NCBI GenBank assembly: GCA_016744435.1
Contig: JADGEJ010000008.1
Span: forward strand, 38,835-102,834
DNA from: Lentibacter sp.
GTDB lineage: Bacteria; Pseudomonadota; Alphaproteobacteria; Rhodobacterales; Rhodobacteraceae
DNA: 64,000 nt
Direction: 5' to 3'
Positions 26,501 to 35,653 of this stretch are shown one piece after another. The notes beneath the pieces are model-generated. The model had not been told where the DNA came from. It worked only from the letters and a program-made list of their open reading frames with translations, and made no database searches. A program made the translations under genes and the position numbers. Each line of letters opens with the position of its first letter. Within the stretch, counting starts at the first letter, position 1.

Positions 26501-27269
26501 CGACTTAAACGACGACATAAATGCCTGTGCTGAAATTGTTCACAAGGGCGACCCTGACCGCTTTCGCGCGGTCATGGCGGCTCCCTTGGCTCTGCGCGAG
26601 AAGTTGTTGCCGCTTTATGCGCTCAACGTCGAAGTTGCGCGCGCGCCTTGGGTGACGGGCGAAGCGATGATCGCGGAGATGCGCCTGCAGTGGTGGCACG
26701 ATGTTCTGGGGGAAGTCAAAAACGGCAAACCTGTCCGCCGCCATGAAGTTGTCACGCCATTGGCCGCTATACTTACCCCAACTCAGGCCTCAACTTTACA
26801 GACACTCGTTGAGGCCCGCCGTTGGGATATCTACAGTGACCAATTCGCTGACAGCGCCGCTCTCTGGGCGCATTTGCAGGCAACAACTGGTTCGCTGATG
26901 GCCGTCGCGGTTGAGCAGGCAGGGCAGGTGGCGACGCCTGAGGTGCTTGATTTCGCGGCAGCAGTTGGCTTGGCTGGTTGGCTAACGGCTGTGCCAGCGC
27001 TCAAGTCTGCTGGCCGTGTACCCTTGCCTGATGAGAGCATTGAGGCGATCACTGCACTGGCCAAAGCAGGGCTGCAAAAGCTGAGCGCGCTTCAGGCTAT
27101 GCGGACAAACAGAGCCACACGCACTGTGCTTCTTGCTGGTTGGCAATCAAAGCCAATCCTTCAGCGCGCAGCCCATGCGCCCGAGCGGGTTTTGAACGGT
27201 ACTCTGCCTATGCCAGCAGCACGCTCTCGCGCTCGCTTGTTACGCATGGCGCTGCTTAAGAGCCTTTAG
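26490..27269 (+). CDS. squalene/phytoene synthase-like protein
   Basis: A 259-residue protein with the all-alpha prenyl-synthase-like fold: RFRAVMAAPLALREKLLPLYALNVEVARA and EMRLQWWHDVL resemble the trans-IPPS head-to-head (SQS_PSY) family. The Asp-rich motifs expected for catalysis (DxxxD) are not clearly present. It may belong to the non-catalytic NDUFAF6-like branch associated with complex I assembly rather than carotenoid synthesis. The GTG start at 26490 lies inside the hydrolase gene, suggesting coupling. No other carotenoid genes are nearby. Confidence 0.75.
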   Translation: MSSDDLNDDINACAEIVHKGDPDRFRAVMAAPLALREKLLPLYALNVEVARAPWVTGEAMIAEMRLQWWHDVLGEVKNGKPVRRHEVVTPLAAILTPTQASTLQTLVEARRWDIYSDQFADSAALWAHLQATTGSLMAVAVEQAGQVATPEVLDFAAAVGLAGWLTAVPALKSAGRVPLPDESIEAITALAKAGLQKLSALQAMRTNRATRTVLLAGWQSKPILQRAAHAPERVLNGTLPMPAARSRARLLRMALLKSL

Positions 27270-27307
27270 CGTATCTGCCCAGTATTACTTTTGAAGCCGT
27301 GTAGAGA

Positions 27308-28591
27308 TCAGTCTTCACGGGGCCGTAACACCAGCCAGATCAACGCGCCACCTGCCAGCATCAGGAACGGTGCCATCGCGAGGTTGACTGACACCCAGCC
27401 CGCCTGTGCAGAGGTGCCTGAGCAGTTCATCAGCCCGCCAGAGGCCAGTGACGCCACGAAGACGCCGCCAAAGACGATCAGGTCGTTCATGCCTTGCAAA
27501 CGGCCCCGTTCGTGTGGCTCGTGGGAGCCTGCCAGCATGGTCGTGGCGCCGATGAAGCCAAAGTTCCAACCGATGCCGAGCAAGATAAGCGCTATGAAGA
27601 AGTGCTCCAGATTGACGCCCATAAGTGCCACGACGCCCGCAGAGCCCAAAATAGCAAGGCCTGCTGCGACGACTTTGGGGGGGCCGAACTTTGTGATCAG
27701 ATGGCCGGTGAAAAAGCTTGGAACATACATCGCCAGCACGTGAGCCGTGACAACGTAGCCCGCGATAAACTGGAAGCGGTCACGCAAGCTGCCTTCCGGC
27801 ACTATACCAACGAGCCAGTTAGGGATATCGGTTTCGCCGCCCACACCGCAGCCAACAACTGCCAGTGGCGTTGATGTCATCACGAGGTTCATCAGTGCGT
27901 ATGACACCATGGCGGAGATGATCGAGACAGCCACAAGCGGGGTTTTCAAAAGCTCGATGCGAGTGCGCCCGTGCGGTGCGTCTTCGTCGGGCACGGGGGG
28001 CTTGGGAATGTCGAGGAACAAAAACAGGATCGAGCCTACGATGTTGAGCGCCATGACTGCGAGGTAGGTACCCACAAACGGAACCGGGCCAAACGCCAGC
28101 GACGAATAGTTGCCCAGTTGCGGGCCGATGATTGCCGCGAGGAGGCCACCCGCCATGACATATGAAATGGCCTTAGGCCGGAAAGCCTCTGAGGCGGTGT
28201 CGGCGGCGGCGAAGCGGTAAAACCCCTGCGCTGACATATAGACACCGGTGATCAGGCTGCCGAACAGGTAGATCGGGAAGGAGGCTTGCGTGAGGCCATA
28301 AGCGCAGATAGCCGCGCCGACAGCGCCACAAGCCGCGCCCGCCAAGAAGCCCGCGCGCCGCCCGTATGTTTGCATGAACCAGCTCAGAGGCGTAGCGGCC
28401 AGCATCGAGCCAAGCACGATCATCGAGATCGGCAGGGTGGCAAAGCAGATGTTTGTCGCGAGAGCGCCCCCTGCCAGCCCGCCGATCGTGAAGATCATCG
28501 GCATCTGGCTACCCAAGAGGGCCTGCGCCATCACGAGGATGAAAACATTGCGCTTGGCGCGGCTGTCGGTGGGGGCTGTTGTCTCTGTCAT
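27308..28591 (-). CDS. MFS transporter
   Basis: A 427-residue protein with 12 hydrophobic segments and MFS features: MQTYGRRAGFLAG in the loop 2-3 region, an inter-domain loop rich in acid and Pro (KPPVPDEDAPHGRTR), and a C-terminal half that resembles the first. FRPKAISYVMAGGLLAAIIGP is typical of this group. Substrate not recognisable. Convergent to the squalene-synthase-like gene. Confidence 0.88.
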   Translation of the reverse strand: MTETTAPTDSRAKRNVFILVMAQALLGSQMPMIFTIGGLAGGALATNICFATLPISMIVLGSMLAATPLSWFMQTYGRRAGFLAGAACGAVGAAICAYGLTQASFPIYLFGSLITGVYMSAQGFYRFAAADTASEAFRPKAISYVMAGGLLAAIIGPQLGNYSSLAFGPVPFVGTYLAVMALNIVGSILFLFLDIPKPPVPDEDAPHGRTRIELLKTPLVAVSIISAMVSYALMNLVMTSTPLAVVGCGVGGETDIPNWLVGIVPEGSLRDRFQFIAGYVVTAHVLAMYVPSFFTGHLITKFGPPKVVAAGLAILGSAGVVALMGVNLEHFFIALILLGIGWNFGFIGATTMLAGSHEPHERGRLQGMNDLIVFGGVFVASLASGGLMNCSGTSAQAGWVSVNLAMAPFLMLAGGALIWLVLRPRED

Positions 28592-28799
28592 CAGGCTTGG
28601 CTAGCGCCTTTGTTCAGGGGCTGCAAGACAGATCACTCCGCAACGGTGCGCAACTTTGTTGATATTTCCGCGCCTTGCCGGCAGTTTTCAGCGGATTGTG
28701 ACCCTTTGCATCTTTTCACTTCGCCTCTGAACGCATAGATACGTTTCTGACATTATATTTCGGGCCCTCAACGCAGGCCCCGACCAAGGGAGAAAAAAC

Positions 28800-29015
28800 A
28801 TGCTTAACAATATCGGTCCTATGGGCCTTGTTCTCATCGCTGTTGTGGTGCTTGTCCTGTTCGGGCGCGGCAAAATCAGCGGGCTTATGGGCGAAGTCGG
28901 CAAAGGCATTACTTCGTTCAAGAAAGGCGTTAAAGACGGCGCTGAAGAGATCGAAGAAAAGCTGGCAGACGACGCCAAAGACGTGACGCCGGCAGAAGAA
29001 AAAGACAAGGTCTAA
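28800..29015 (+). CDS. tatA: twin-arginine translocase subunit TatA
   Basis: A 71-residue protein with one membrane helix (residues 7-20: [15 protein letters not shown]), the FGRGKI hinge and an amphipathic helix ([15 protein letters not shown]), then an acidic tail. TatA forms the pore-like assembly of the Tat pathway. GGGAGAAAAAC precedes the ATG. First gene of tatABC; eight bases separate it from tatB. Confidence 0.96.
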   Translation: MLNNIGPMGLVLIAVVVLVLFGRGKISGLMGEVGKGITSFKKGVKDGAEEIEEKLADDAKDVTPAEEKDKV

Positions 29016-29022
29016 GCACTTT

Positions 29023-29631
29023 ATGTTTGACCTTGGCATGACCGAGCTGCTGCTTGTCGGCACTGTTGCGTTGATCGTTGTCGGCCCCAAAGACTTGCCT
29101 GTGCTGTTTCGCAAGGCAGGCGAGTTTGTTGGCCGTATGAAGGGCATGGCGCGTGAGTTTTCCTCTGCCATGAACGCGGCGGCTGACGAAAGCGGCATGA
29201 AGGAAACTGCTGACAGTCTGCGCTCGATAGCCGACCCCAAGAAGATGGGCATTGATAGCGTCAAAGACGCCGTGACTGACTTCACCAAGTGGGATCCTGA
29301 GAGCGAGACAGGCAAGCTATCTGCCGAACGCCAAGAGGCCAAGCGCAAGATTTCGGAAGCCACGGCTAACGCTGCTGCGGCCCGTCAGGCCAAAGAAGTG
29401 CGTGACGCCCACGCTGCGCGCGAAGCTGCGGAAGCTGCGAAGGCCGAGCCAAAGCCTGCCGCAAAGAAAGCGGCGGCGAAGAAGCCAGCCGCCAAGAAGC
29501 CCACTGCCAAGAAGCCCACTGCCAAGAAAACAGCTGCGAAGAAGCCGGCCGCCAAAAAGCCCGCTACTGCTAAAAAAACAACCGCAAAGAAAACAACAGC
29601 CGCCAAGAAACCGGCTGGAGATAAAGCATGA
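29023..29631 (+). CDS. tatB: twin-arginine translocase subunit TatB, long basic tail
   Basis: A 202-residue protein with one membrane helix (MFDLGMTELLLVGTVALIVV), the conserved glutamate near residue 8, a GPKDLP hinge and an amphipathic helix (KAGEFVGRMKGMAREF). After residue 130 comes a low-complexity tail of about 60 residues made of KKPAAKK/KKPTAKK units, resembling histone H1 tails. TatB with TatC forms the signal-peptide receptor. It overlaps tatC by four bases. The tail is strongly positive, opposite to the tail of TatC. Confidence 0.94.
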   Translation: MFDLGMTELLLVGTVALIVVGPKDLPVLFRKAGEFVGRMKGMAREFSSAMNAAADESGMKETADSLRSIADPKKMGIDSVKDAVTDFTKWDPESETGKLSAERQEAKRKISEATANAAAARQAKEVRDAHAAREAAEAAKAEPKPAAKKAAAKKPAAKKPTAKKPTAKKTAAKKPAAKKPATAKKTTAKKTTAAKKPAGDKA

Positions 29632-30593
29632 GCCAGACCGACACGCCTGACGAAATGGACGGCTCAAGCGCGCCACTGATCGAGCATCTTGCCGAGTTGC
29701 GCACGAGGCTTATCCGTTCGGTCATCGCCTTTGTTATCGGCATCATTGTCGCCTTTACGGTGGCCGAGCCGATCCTTGATTTCCTTGTTGAGCCGATCGT
29801 GCGCGTGCTGCGCGACATGGGGGACCCGAACCCAACGCTGATCTTTACCTCGCCTCAGGAATACCTGTTTACGCTGTTCCGCATCTCGATGGTTTTCGGC
29901 TTCGGGCTTGCCTTCCCGGTGATCGCATTCCAGATGTGGCGCTTCGTGGCACCCGGCCTGTACAAACAAGAGCAGGGGGCGTTCTTGCCGTTCCTCGTGG
30001 CATCCCCTGTGATGTTCATACTCGGCGGCAGCTTTGCGCAGTTCGTGGTGACACCGCTGGCGATGAAGTTTTTCCTTGGCTTTGCCGATGTTAGCTCGAT
30101 TTTTGCCAGCTTGCTGTCGAGCGCTGCGGGGGATGTGCCGTCTGATGCGGCCATCGTTCCAACAACTGACGACGGCCTGCAGATCACCTTCCTTGGTAAG
30201 GTGAATGAATCGCTCGACATTACGCTCAAGTTTATCATGGCGTTTGGTCTTTGTTTCCAGCTGCCTGTGTTACTCACGCTGATGGGCAAAGCTGGCCTTG
30301 TCAGCGCCGATGGCCTGCGCGCCGTGCGCAAGTATGCGATGGTTGGCATCCTCATCGTGGCTGCTCTGGTGACACCACCTGACGTTATTACGCAGCTGAT
30401 CCTATTCACGGTGGTTTATGGCCTCTACGAAGTCTCGATCTTCCTTGTTGCGCGTGTCGAAACCAAGCGCGACGACAAGCTGCGCGAAGAGGGCTACTTT
30501 GACGACGAAGAAGAGTTCGATGATCCGTTGATGAAAGAGTTTGACGAGGAAGCCGAAGATGATGAAGACGACGGTATGGTGGACAAAACCTGA
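29628..30593 (+). CDS. tatC: twin-arginine translocase subunit TatC, acidic tail
   Basis: A 321-residue protein with six membrane segments and TatC signatures: LIEHLAELRTRLIRS, FTSPQEYLFTLFRISMVFG and a TPPD motif (VTPPDVITQ). It recognises the RR signal. After the sixth segment the C-terminus has about 40 residues rich in Asp and Glu (EEGYFDDEEEFDD, EFDEEAEDDEDD), an acidic cytosolic extension beyond the usual E. coli length of about 258 residues. Overlaps tatB at its start and the ATPase gene at its end. Confidence 0.97.
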   Translation: MSQTDTPDEMDGSSAPLIEHLAELRTRLIRSVIAFVIGIIVAFTVAEPILDFLVEPIVRVLRDMGDPNPTLIFTSPQEYLFTLFRISMVFGFGLAFPVIAFQMWRFVAPGLYKQEQGAFLPFLVASPVMFILGGSFAQFVVTPLAMKFFLGFADVSSIFASLLSSAAGDVPSDAAIVPTTDDGLQITFLGKVNESLDITLKFIMAFGLCFQLPVLLTLMGKAGLVSADGLRAVRKYAMVGILIVAALVTPPDVITQLILFTVVYGLYEVSIFLVARVETKRDDKLREEGYFDDEEEFDDPLMKEFDEEAEDDEDDGMVDKT

Positions 30594-31435
30594 TGTCTGA
30601 TGCGGTGCTAAAACGGATAGCCGAGGCGCTCGAGCGTGTTAGCCCTCCGCCGCAGCCCACGCCAGACTTTGCCGCTGCTGACGCCTTTGTCTGGCAAGTC
30701 GAGCCCGACCATTTGCAGCCTGTCGCGCGCGTCAGCCGTGTTGACCTGTCACTGCTCATAGGTGTCGGGCGCGCCCGTGACACTTTGCTGGAAAACACGC
30801 GCCAGTTTGCCCAGGGCCTGCCTGCCAACAATGCGCTCCTTTGGGGCGCGCGCGGCATGGGCAAAAGCTCGCTGGTGAAGGCGGTGCATGCGCAGATCAT
30901 TGCTGAGGGACTGCCTCTCAAGATCGTCGAGTTGCAACGCGAAGACCTGCCCAGCGTGGCGCGTTTGCTGAATATCCTGCGCACCAGCGACGCGCGCTTT
31001 GTGCTGTTTTGTGATGATCTCAGCTTTAGCCACGATGACCAGCATTATAAGTCACTCAAGGCAGTGCTTGATGGCGGCATAGAAGGGCGGCCAGAGAATG
31101 TTGTCTTCTACGCGACGTCCAATCGACGTCACCTGATGCCGCGCGACATGATAGAGAACGAACGCTCCTCCGGCATCAACCCGTCAGAGGCCGTCGAGGA
31201 AAAAGTCTCGCTGTCCGACCGCTTCGGGCTTTGGCTCGGGTTCCACCCTTGTGATCAAGACGAATACCTCGCGATGATCGACGGATATTGCGCCCGCTAT
31301 GGCTTGCAAATAGACGCGGCGACCCTGCGTGCAGAAGCTATCGAATGGCAAGCCACACGCGGGGCACGTTCAGGGCGCGTTGCATGGCAATACGTTACCG
31401 ACTTGGCAGGCCGCCAAGGCATCACCCTTAGCTAA
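30593..31435 (+). CDS. DUF815 family P-loop ATPase
   Basis: A 280-residue protein with Walker A LLWGARGMGKSSLVKA (about residues 81-96), Walker B VLFCDDLSF and a sensor-like TSNRRHLMPRDMIEN. These match the DUF815 AAA-type ATPases; a partner is not known. It begins on the last base of the tatC stop, so it is part of the tat transcript and its product may serve an exported protein or the Tat system. This linkage is inference. Confidence 0.88.
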   Translation: MSDAVLKRIAEALERVSPPPQPTPDFAAADAFVWQVEPDHLQPVARVSRVDLSLLIGVGRARDTLLENTRQFAQGLPANNALLWGARGMGKSSLVKAVHAQIIAEGLPLKIVELQREDLPSVARLLNILRTSDARFVLFCDDLSFSHDDQHYKSLKAVLDGGIEGRPENVVFYATSNRRHLMPRDMIENERSSGINPSEAVEEKVSLSDRFGLWLGFHPCDQDEYLAMIDGYCARYGLQIDAATLRAEAIEWQATRGARSGRVAWQYVTDLAGRQGITLS

Positions 31436-31444
31436 GTTCTTTGG

Positions 31445-31681
31445 GGCTGACCCAGATAACTTAAAAAAGGGGGGCATGGGCCGTATGCGAAAGAGCTGAC
31501 ACAGTCAGTATAAGCAGGACCGTCTAATCTGAAGGAATGTGAATGGAGATCTAACAACAGTGACCCGTCACCCCAGTTATCTCAACTAAAGCGTTTCGAC
31601 ATATTGTGTGATCCAACAATAAGTCGAAACGCTTTAAGGCAATGGGTTGGAAGTCATCTAAGGTAGTTATCTGGGTCAGCC
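31445..31681. mobile_element. MITE-like element with 17-bp terminal inverted repeats
   Basis: GGCTGACCCAGATAACT (31445-31461) is repeated inverted at 31665-31681. In the middle TAAAGCGTTTCGAC (31587-31600) and GTCGAAACGCTTTA (31623-31636) are a perfect 14-bp inverted pair, with TATTGT/ACAATA (31602-31607 and 31616-31621) nested inside. The 237 bases contain no gene-sized frame. No clear target duplication is seen: TTCTTTGG on the left and TCTTTTC on the right are only similar. Confidence 0.6.
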
Positions 31682-31740
31682 TCTTTTCTTTTTTCTTTCT
31701 AAAAGTATCCTGGGGGTTTGGGGGCAAAGCCCCCAAGTCT
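31682..31740 (-). repeat. 3' hairpin plus purine-rich element, copy 3 (inverted)
   Basis: Read on the minus strand: a GGGGGCTTTGCCCCC hairpin, then CCCCCAGGATACTTTT and AGAAAGAAAAAAGAAAAG. It lies downstream of the NlpD-like gene in that gene's sense orientation and abuts the MITE-like element. Confidence 0.55.
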
Positions 31741-31767
31741 GGCGACGCGCGAAGCGCGGCGCAATCC

Positions 31768-32961
31768 CTATCTCAGGTAAGGCATCGGATCGACGCTTTC
31801 AAAGCCTTTGCGCACTTCAAAGTGTAGGTAAGCGCTTTCACCAGTTCGTACTTGGGCAAGCTTCTGGCCACGGCTGACTTTGTCACCCTTCTTGACGCTG
31901 ATCTTGCTGACATTTGCATAAACTGTCAGCAGGTTATCAGGGTGTTTCACCACAATGATCGGCACTTGGTCAGCGTCAGAGGTGATCGCAGCGATCGTCC
32001 CGCCTGAAGCAGCACCGATGGCCGTGCCGGAAGGTGCCGCGATGTCGATCCCTTCGTTTTTACCTTTGGTATATTCGCGGATGATCTTGCCACGTAGTGG
32101 GAAGGCAAACTTGCCCGAGTTGGCTGGCTTGGTTTGTGACTTGCTCAAATCAGGCGTGGTAGCTGCCGTTGCTGCAACTGGCTTTGCAGTTGCTGCTTCG
32201 TCTTTTTCTGGCAATGGTTTAACAGCGCTTGGGGGCACGGGCGTGGGCGAGCCGACCCCTGGCTTTGGCGTAGCAACTTCTGCAGCGGGGGCTTTTGTCG
32301 CTCGCAATGGCGGCTCTGTAAGTGCAGTCGGGATCAGCAAATGCTGGCCTTCGCGAATGGCAAAATCATTGCCAAGGCCGTTCCATTCAGCCAGCGAACG
32401 CACGGAAACATTGTAGAGCCGCGAGACAGTATAGGCCGTTTCGCCACGCGCCACTTTGTGGCGGATAGGTTCGATGCCCGTTTGGCCCTTGCTGCGAGTC
32501 ACGGCAGGCTTTGTGGGCTCTGCCTTGTCGATGGCGCTTCCCGCCAGTTCGGTGATGTCGACGGCTGGTGGCTGGATCGGACCTGCTGTGATCGCGCCAG
32601 TCGCGAGCGACGGCTCGGCCACACGGCGGGGCAGGGCGACGACCTCACCAGCGCGCAGGCTGTCAGTGGGTTGCACGCCATTGTAGCGCGCCAGTTCTTT
32701 GGCGTTATAGCCAATGCGCGCGGCCACATCGGCGAGCGTGTCACCGCGTCGCGCCACGGCGACTTGGTAGTTCGGATATGAAATAATGCCACGATCATCG
32801 GGCTTCGGGCGGTTCGCCGAGGCATTGCGGGCGGCATCGGATGTGTCAAACACCGAGTCAAACTTGCCACGTAAATCAAGGTCAAGAGGTTCGTCACAGC
32901 CTGCAAGAAGCGCCAAGCAGGCCGCCCCTGTCATCAGCCGGAAAGTATAGCCTGTTTTCAT
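31768..32961 (-). CDS. NlpD-like LysM/LytM lipoprotein
   Basis: A 397-residue protein. The lipobox is in ACLALLAGCDEP (lipidated Cys about residue 23). Two LysM repeats follow (about 67-111 VARRGDTLADVAARIGYNA, and 170-212 KVARGETAYTVSRLYNVS), then a Pro/Ala-rich linker and a LytM/M23 domain (about 285-397). The first zinc-binding histidine of active LytM enzymes (HxGxD) is Asn here (NEGIDIAAP), and the TxYxH motif is TVYANV; only LHFEVRKG remains. It is therefore probably an amidase activator like NlpD/EnvC rather than a peptidase. It leads outer-envelope cell separation. pcm and surE lie upstream on the same strand, the conserved surE-pcm-nlpD order. Confidence 0.9.
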   Translation of the reverse strand: MKTGYTFRLMTGAACLALLAGCDEPLDLDLRGKFDSVFDTSDAARNASANRPKPDDRGIISYPNYQVAVARRGDTLADVAARIGYNAKELARYNGVQPTDSLRAGEVVALPRRVAEPSLATGAITAGPIQPPAVDITELAGSAIDKAEPTKPAVTRSKGQTGIEPIRHKVARGETAYTVSRLYNVSVRSLAEWNGLGNDFAIREGQHLLIPTALTEPPLRATKAPAAEVATPKPGVGSPTPVPPSAVKPLPEKDEAATAKPVAATAATTPDLSKSQTKPANSGKFAFPLRGKIIREYTKGKNEGIDIAAPSGTAIGAASGGTIAAITSDADQVPIIVVKHPDNLLTVYANVSKISVKKGDKVSRGQKLAQVRTGESAYLHFEVRKGFESVDPMPYLR

Positions 32962-33029
32962 CTCAACATCCTCGTATTGCCCCTTGTTGGCCGGGACTTT
33001 TAAAACATTTAAACACCGCGATTGCGGCT

Positions 33030-33695
33030 CTAACTCTCTTTTCCGAGCCCCTCCAGAAGCGGCACGAAGCGCACTGGGCGCAGCTCGTCGTAGTCAAAGC
33101 CGTCTTCGTTGCGCGTCACCTTGATCAGGCTTTGCACGGCATCTGACTGGCCGACTGGTACGATCATGATACCCCCGATTTTGAGCTGCGCCAAGAGCGG
33201 GCCTGGCGGGTCTTCGGCGGCGGCAGTCACGATGATGCGATCAAAGGGGGCTTGGTCGGGCAACCCAAAGCTGCCATCGGAGGCCATCCCGATGACATTT
33301 GTCAGATCAAGCTGCTCAAACAGGGCCTTTGTTTCATGCACAAGGCGGCGGTGGCGCTCGACAGTATAGACGCGCCGCGCCAGCTGGCTGAGGATCGCGG
33401 CCTGATAGCCCGAGCCCGTGCCGACCTCCAAAACCTTGTCGCGCGGGCCAACTTCAAGCGCTTGCGTCATCAGCCCGACAACTGAGGGCTGGCTGATGGT
33501 CTGGCCACACGCGATGGGCAGCGGCGTGTCTTCGTAAGCGCGTTCGGCAAATGTGCCGCGCACAAACAATCCGCGGTCGATCTTTTCCATAGCACCGAGC
33601 ACGCGCGGATCAGTCACGCCGCGCGAACGCAACGTGTAAAGAAACTGCATTTTCTGCTCAAGCGGGTCGAGAGGATCAAGGCTGGCGTCGTTCAT
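33030..33695 (-). CDS. pcm: protein-L-isoaspartate O-methyltransferase
   Basis: A 221-residue SAM-dependent methyltransferase. Motif I is [37 protein letters not shown] and [10 protein letters not shown] are the family-specific stretches. It repairs isoaspartyl residues in damaged proteins. The start codon overlaps the surE stop by four bases. Confidence 0.96.
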   Translation of the reverse strand: MNDASLDPLDPLEQKMQFLYTLRSRGVTDPRVLGAMEKIDRGLFVRGTFAERAYEDTPLPIACGQTISQPSVVGLMTQALEVGPRDKVLEVGTGSGYQAAILSQLARRVYTVERHRRLVHETKALFEQLDLTNVIGMASDGSFGLPDQAPFDRIIVTAAAEDPPGPLLAQLKIGGIMIVPVGQSDAVQSLIKVTRNEDGFDYDELRPVRFVPLLEGLGKES

Positions 33696-34471
33696 TCGAT
33701 GCTCCTGAGCGCCTCAAGCGCGTCGTGGGCTGTCAGATCAGCGCGCATAGGCGTGACCGAGATATAGCCATCCAAGTTGAGCTGGGCATCGGTGCCTTCA
33801 CCGGTCTCAACTCGCTGGTTGCCGCCTTTGATCCAGAGGAACTTGCGCCCAGACGGCGAGCTGTGCGGCTCAACCGAGAAGTTGGTGCCCTCGCGAAAGC
33901 CTTGGCGCGCCACGCGTGTGCCGAGCACACCAGCGGCGGGAACGGGCGGGAAGTTGATGTTGTAAAACAGGCGGTAGCCAGACTGCGCTTTCGGGTCTGT
34001 TTTAAGGATCTTGCGGATCACTTCAGCGCCAAAAGCCTCAGAGCCTTCAAACGGGTTGTCTATCTCGTAGTTGTCGGGCCCCAAATATTGTGAGAGCGCC
34101 ATTGAGGGGATGCCTTGCAGAGCGGCTTCCAAAGCGCCGCCAAGAGTGCCCGAGTAGAGCGCGTTCTCGGCTGAGTTGTTGCCACGGTTCACGCCAGACA
34201 ACACCAAGTCAGGCTTCTCAGGCAGAATGTCATGCAGGCCCGCGAGCACGCAGTCGGCAGGGCTGCCTTCGGTGGCGTAGCGGCGCTTGCCCATTTTGCT
34301 GATCATCATCGGGTGGGTGTAGCTGATGCAATGCCCAACGCCGGATTGCTCAAACGCAGGCGCAACAACCCAGACGTCGCCATCCGCGCCGCACAAGTCC
34401 CAAGCGATCTTTTCAAGCGCTTTTAGGCCGGGTGCGTTGATGCCGTCGTCGTTTGTCAGAAGTATGCGCAT
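33692..34471 (-). CDS. surE: 5'/3'-nucleotidase SurE
   Basis: A 259-residue protein. [16 protein letters not shown] carries the metal-binding Asp pair, [20 protein letters not shown] the phosphate site. SurE removes phosphate from nucleoside monophosphates and is usually next to pcm. Start ATG at 34471. It leads the surE-pcm-nlpD run. Confidence 0.96.
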   Translation of the reverse strand: MRILLTNDDGINAPGLKALEKIAWDLCGADGDVWVVAPAFEQSGVGHCISYTHPMMISKMGKRRYATEGSPADCVLAGLHDILPEKPDLVLSGVNRGNNSAENALYSGTLGGALEAALQGIPSMALSQYLGPDNYEIDNPFEGSEAFGAEVIRKILKTDPKAQSGYRLFYNINFPPVPAAGVLGTRVARQGFREGTNFSVEPHSSPSGRKFLWIKGGNQRVETGEGTDAQLNLDGYISVTPMRADLTAHDALEALRSIE

Positions 34472-34573
34472 GTTTTTGCCTGCTTTGCTTATGTCTTTGC
34501 ATAGTAGAGCCGAAAGCTCAGGGCAAGCGGGCCACGGCGTTGTGGCGCATCAATAGAGTCGTTTATGCGACAC

Positions 34574-35218
34574 TTATGAAAGGGCCAGCGTTGCCAAAAG
34601 GCGGGCGGCTTCGTCGCGCGGCGGGGCGAGAACGCTGCGGTCTTCGCCGGGGAAGAAGCGCGCGCGCAGGGCAGTGGCCATTGGCTTGGGCTGCATCAGG
34701 TGTACTTTAGGGCCGTTCTTTGCTGTCTCTGACGCCCAAGCTTTTACCAGCGCTGCCTGTGCGGCCTTGGTCGCGCCATAAGCTCCGAAGAACTTCTCAC
34801 CGGTGTGGCTGTCTTCAAAGAACATCGCGGTGCTGGTTGGGGTGAGCAGGGGCGACACATAGCTTATCAGCCGTCCGGTGGCTGTCACGTTGATGTCGAC
34901 AGACTTTTCCCAAGCTTTCGCGTCGATATGGTCGGCGGGAGAGAGCGGCGCGGCGTGGGCGGCTGTGTGCGCCCAGACATCGACAGTTCCCCAGCGGTCA
35001 TAAATCGAGCGGCAAAGCTGCGCCATGGCGTCGGGGTTGATGATATCCATCGGGGCCAGCGTTGACTGGCCACCTGCCGCTTGAATGCGGTCATCAAGCT
35101 CTTCGAGCGCGCCTGTGGTACGCCCGACGGCGACAATGTGGTGAGTTGCGGCCAGCGCCTCAGCGAGGCCAGCACCAAGCCCGCGAGAGGCACCGGTTAT
35201 GAGAGCAATTTTTGTCAT
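34574..35218 (-). CDS. short-chain dehydrogenase/reductase
   Basis: A 214-residue SDR: cofactor motif TGASRGLGAGLAEAL (residues 7-21), Asp/Ile at APMDIIN, and catalytic YGATKAAQAAL (Tyr and Lys). The N-terminal arginine-containing motif hints at NADP. Substrate unknown. Short for the family. Separate from the remnant at 9875, although both are DltE-like. Confidence 0.88.
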   Translation of the reverse strand: MTKIALITGASRGLGAGLAEALAATHHIVAVGRTTGALEELDDRIQAAGGQSTLAPMDIINPDAMAQLCRSIYDRWGTVDVWAHTAAHAAPLSPADHIDAKAWEKSVDINVTATGRLISYVSPLLTPTSTAMFFEDSHTGEKFFGAYGATKAAQAALVKAWASETAKNGPKVHLMQPKPMATALRARFFPGEDRSVLAPPRDEAARLLATLALS

Positions 35219-35258
35219 GGCTCTGATTTAGACCTGTGCCACAAGCTTGGCAACCACC

Positions 35259-35513
35259 TTACGCAGGCAGGGCAAGGCGGCGCGTGCTAATGCCTGTGTT
35301 GATGACAATAAAGTCGTCTCCGACGGCGTTAATGTGCCCGAAAGGCGTGTCACTGCCTGCCTGCACCATGAGTGTGCGGCCATCAGGCGCGCGCAGCAAG
35401 GCTTGCGTGTCGCTGGGGCGCGAGACCACGCCAAGAAGGCGCAAACGGCTTAGGGAGAGCTTGTTTCTCTCGGTCGCTGCGTCGGCAGTTGTCTGGTTGA
35501 TTTCGGTCGTCAT
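35259..35513 (-). CDS. short protein with PilP/GspC-like fold, unknown role
   Basis: An 84-residue protein with a repeating beta-strand pattern: LSLSRLRLLGVVSRPSDTQALLR, MVQAGSDTPFGHINAVGDDFIV. It is reminiscent of the small beta-domain of PilP/GspC that has the pattern LxLxGxxxxPxxxxALLxxxxGxxxxVxxGxxxxxG. No pilus genes are nearby. It is highly speculative; I only claim a real small gene downstream of purF. Confidence 0.6.
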   Translation of the reverse strand: MTTEINQTTADAATERNKLSLSRLRLLGVVSRPSDTQALLRAPDGRTLMVQAGSDTPFGHINAVGDDFIVINTGISTRRLALPA

Positions 35514-35653
35514 GTTTGCAGGCCTCTAAGGCGCAGGAGCGCGCGAAAGGGGCATCTATGCCTGACGTCAGACGAGGGGAAGGGGGCGGCAGGACACATG
35601 CCGCGCTGCAGCAAAAACCTGCCGGTTTTGAGCGCCGGTACGTGGAAACCCGC

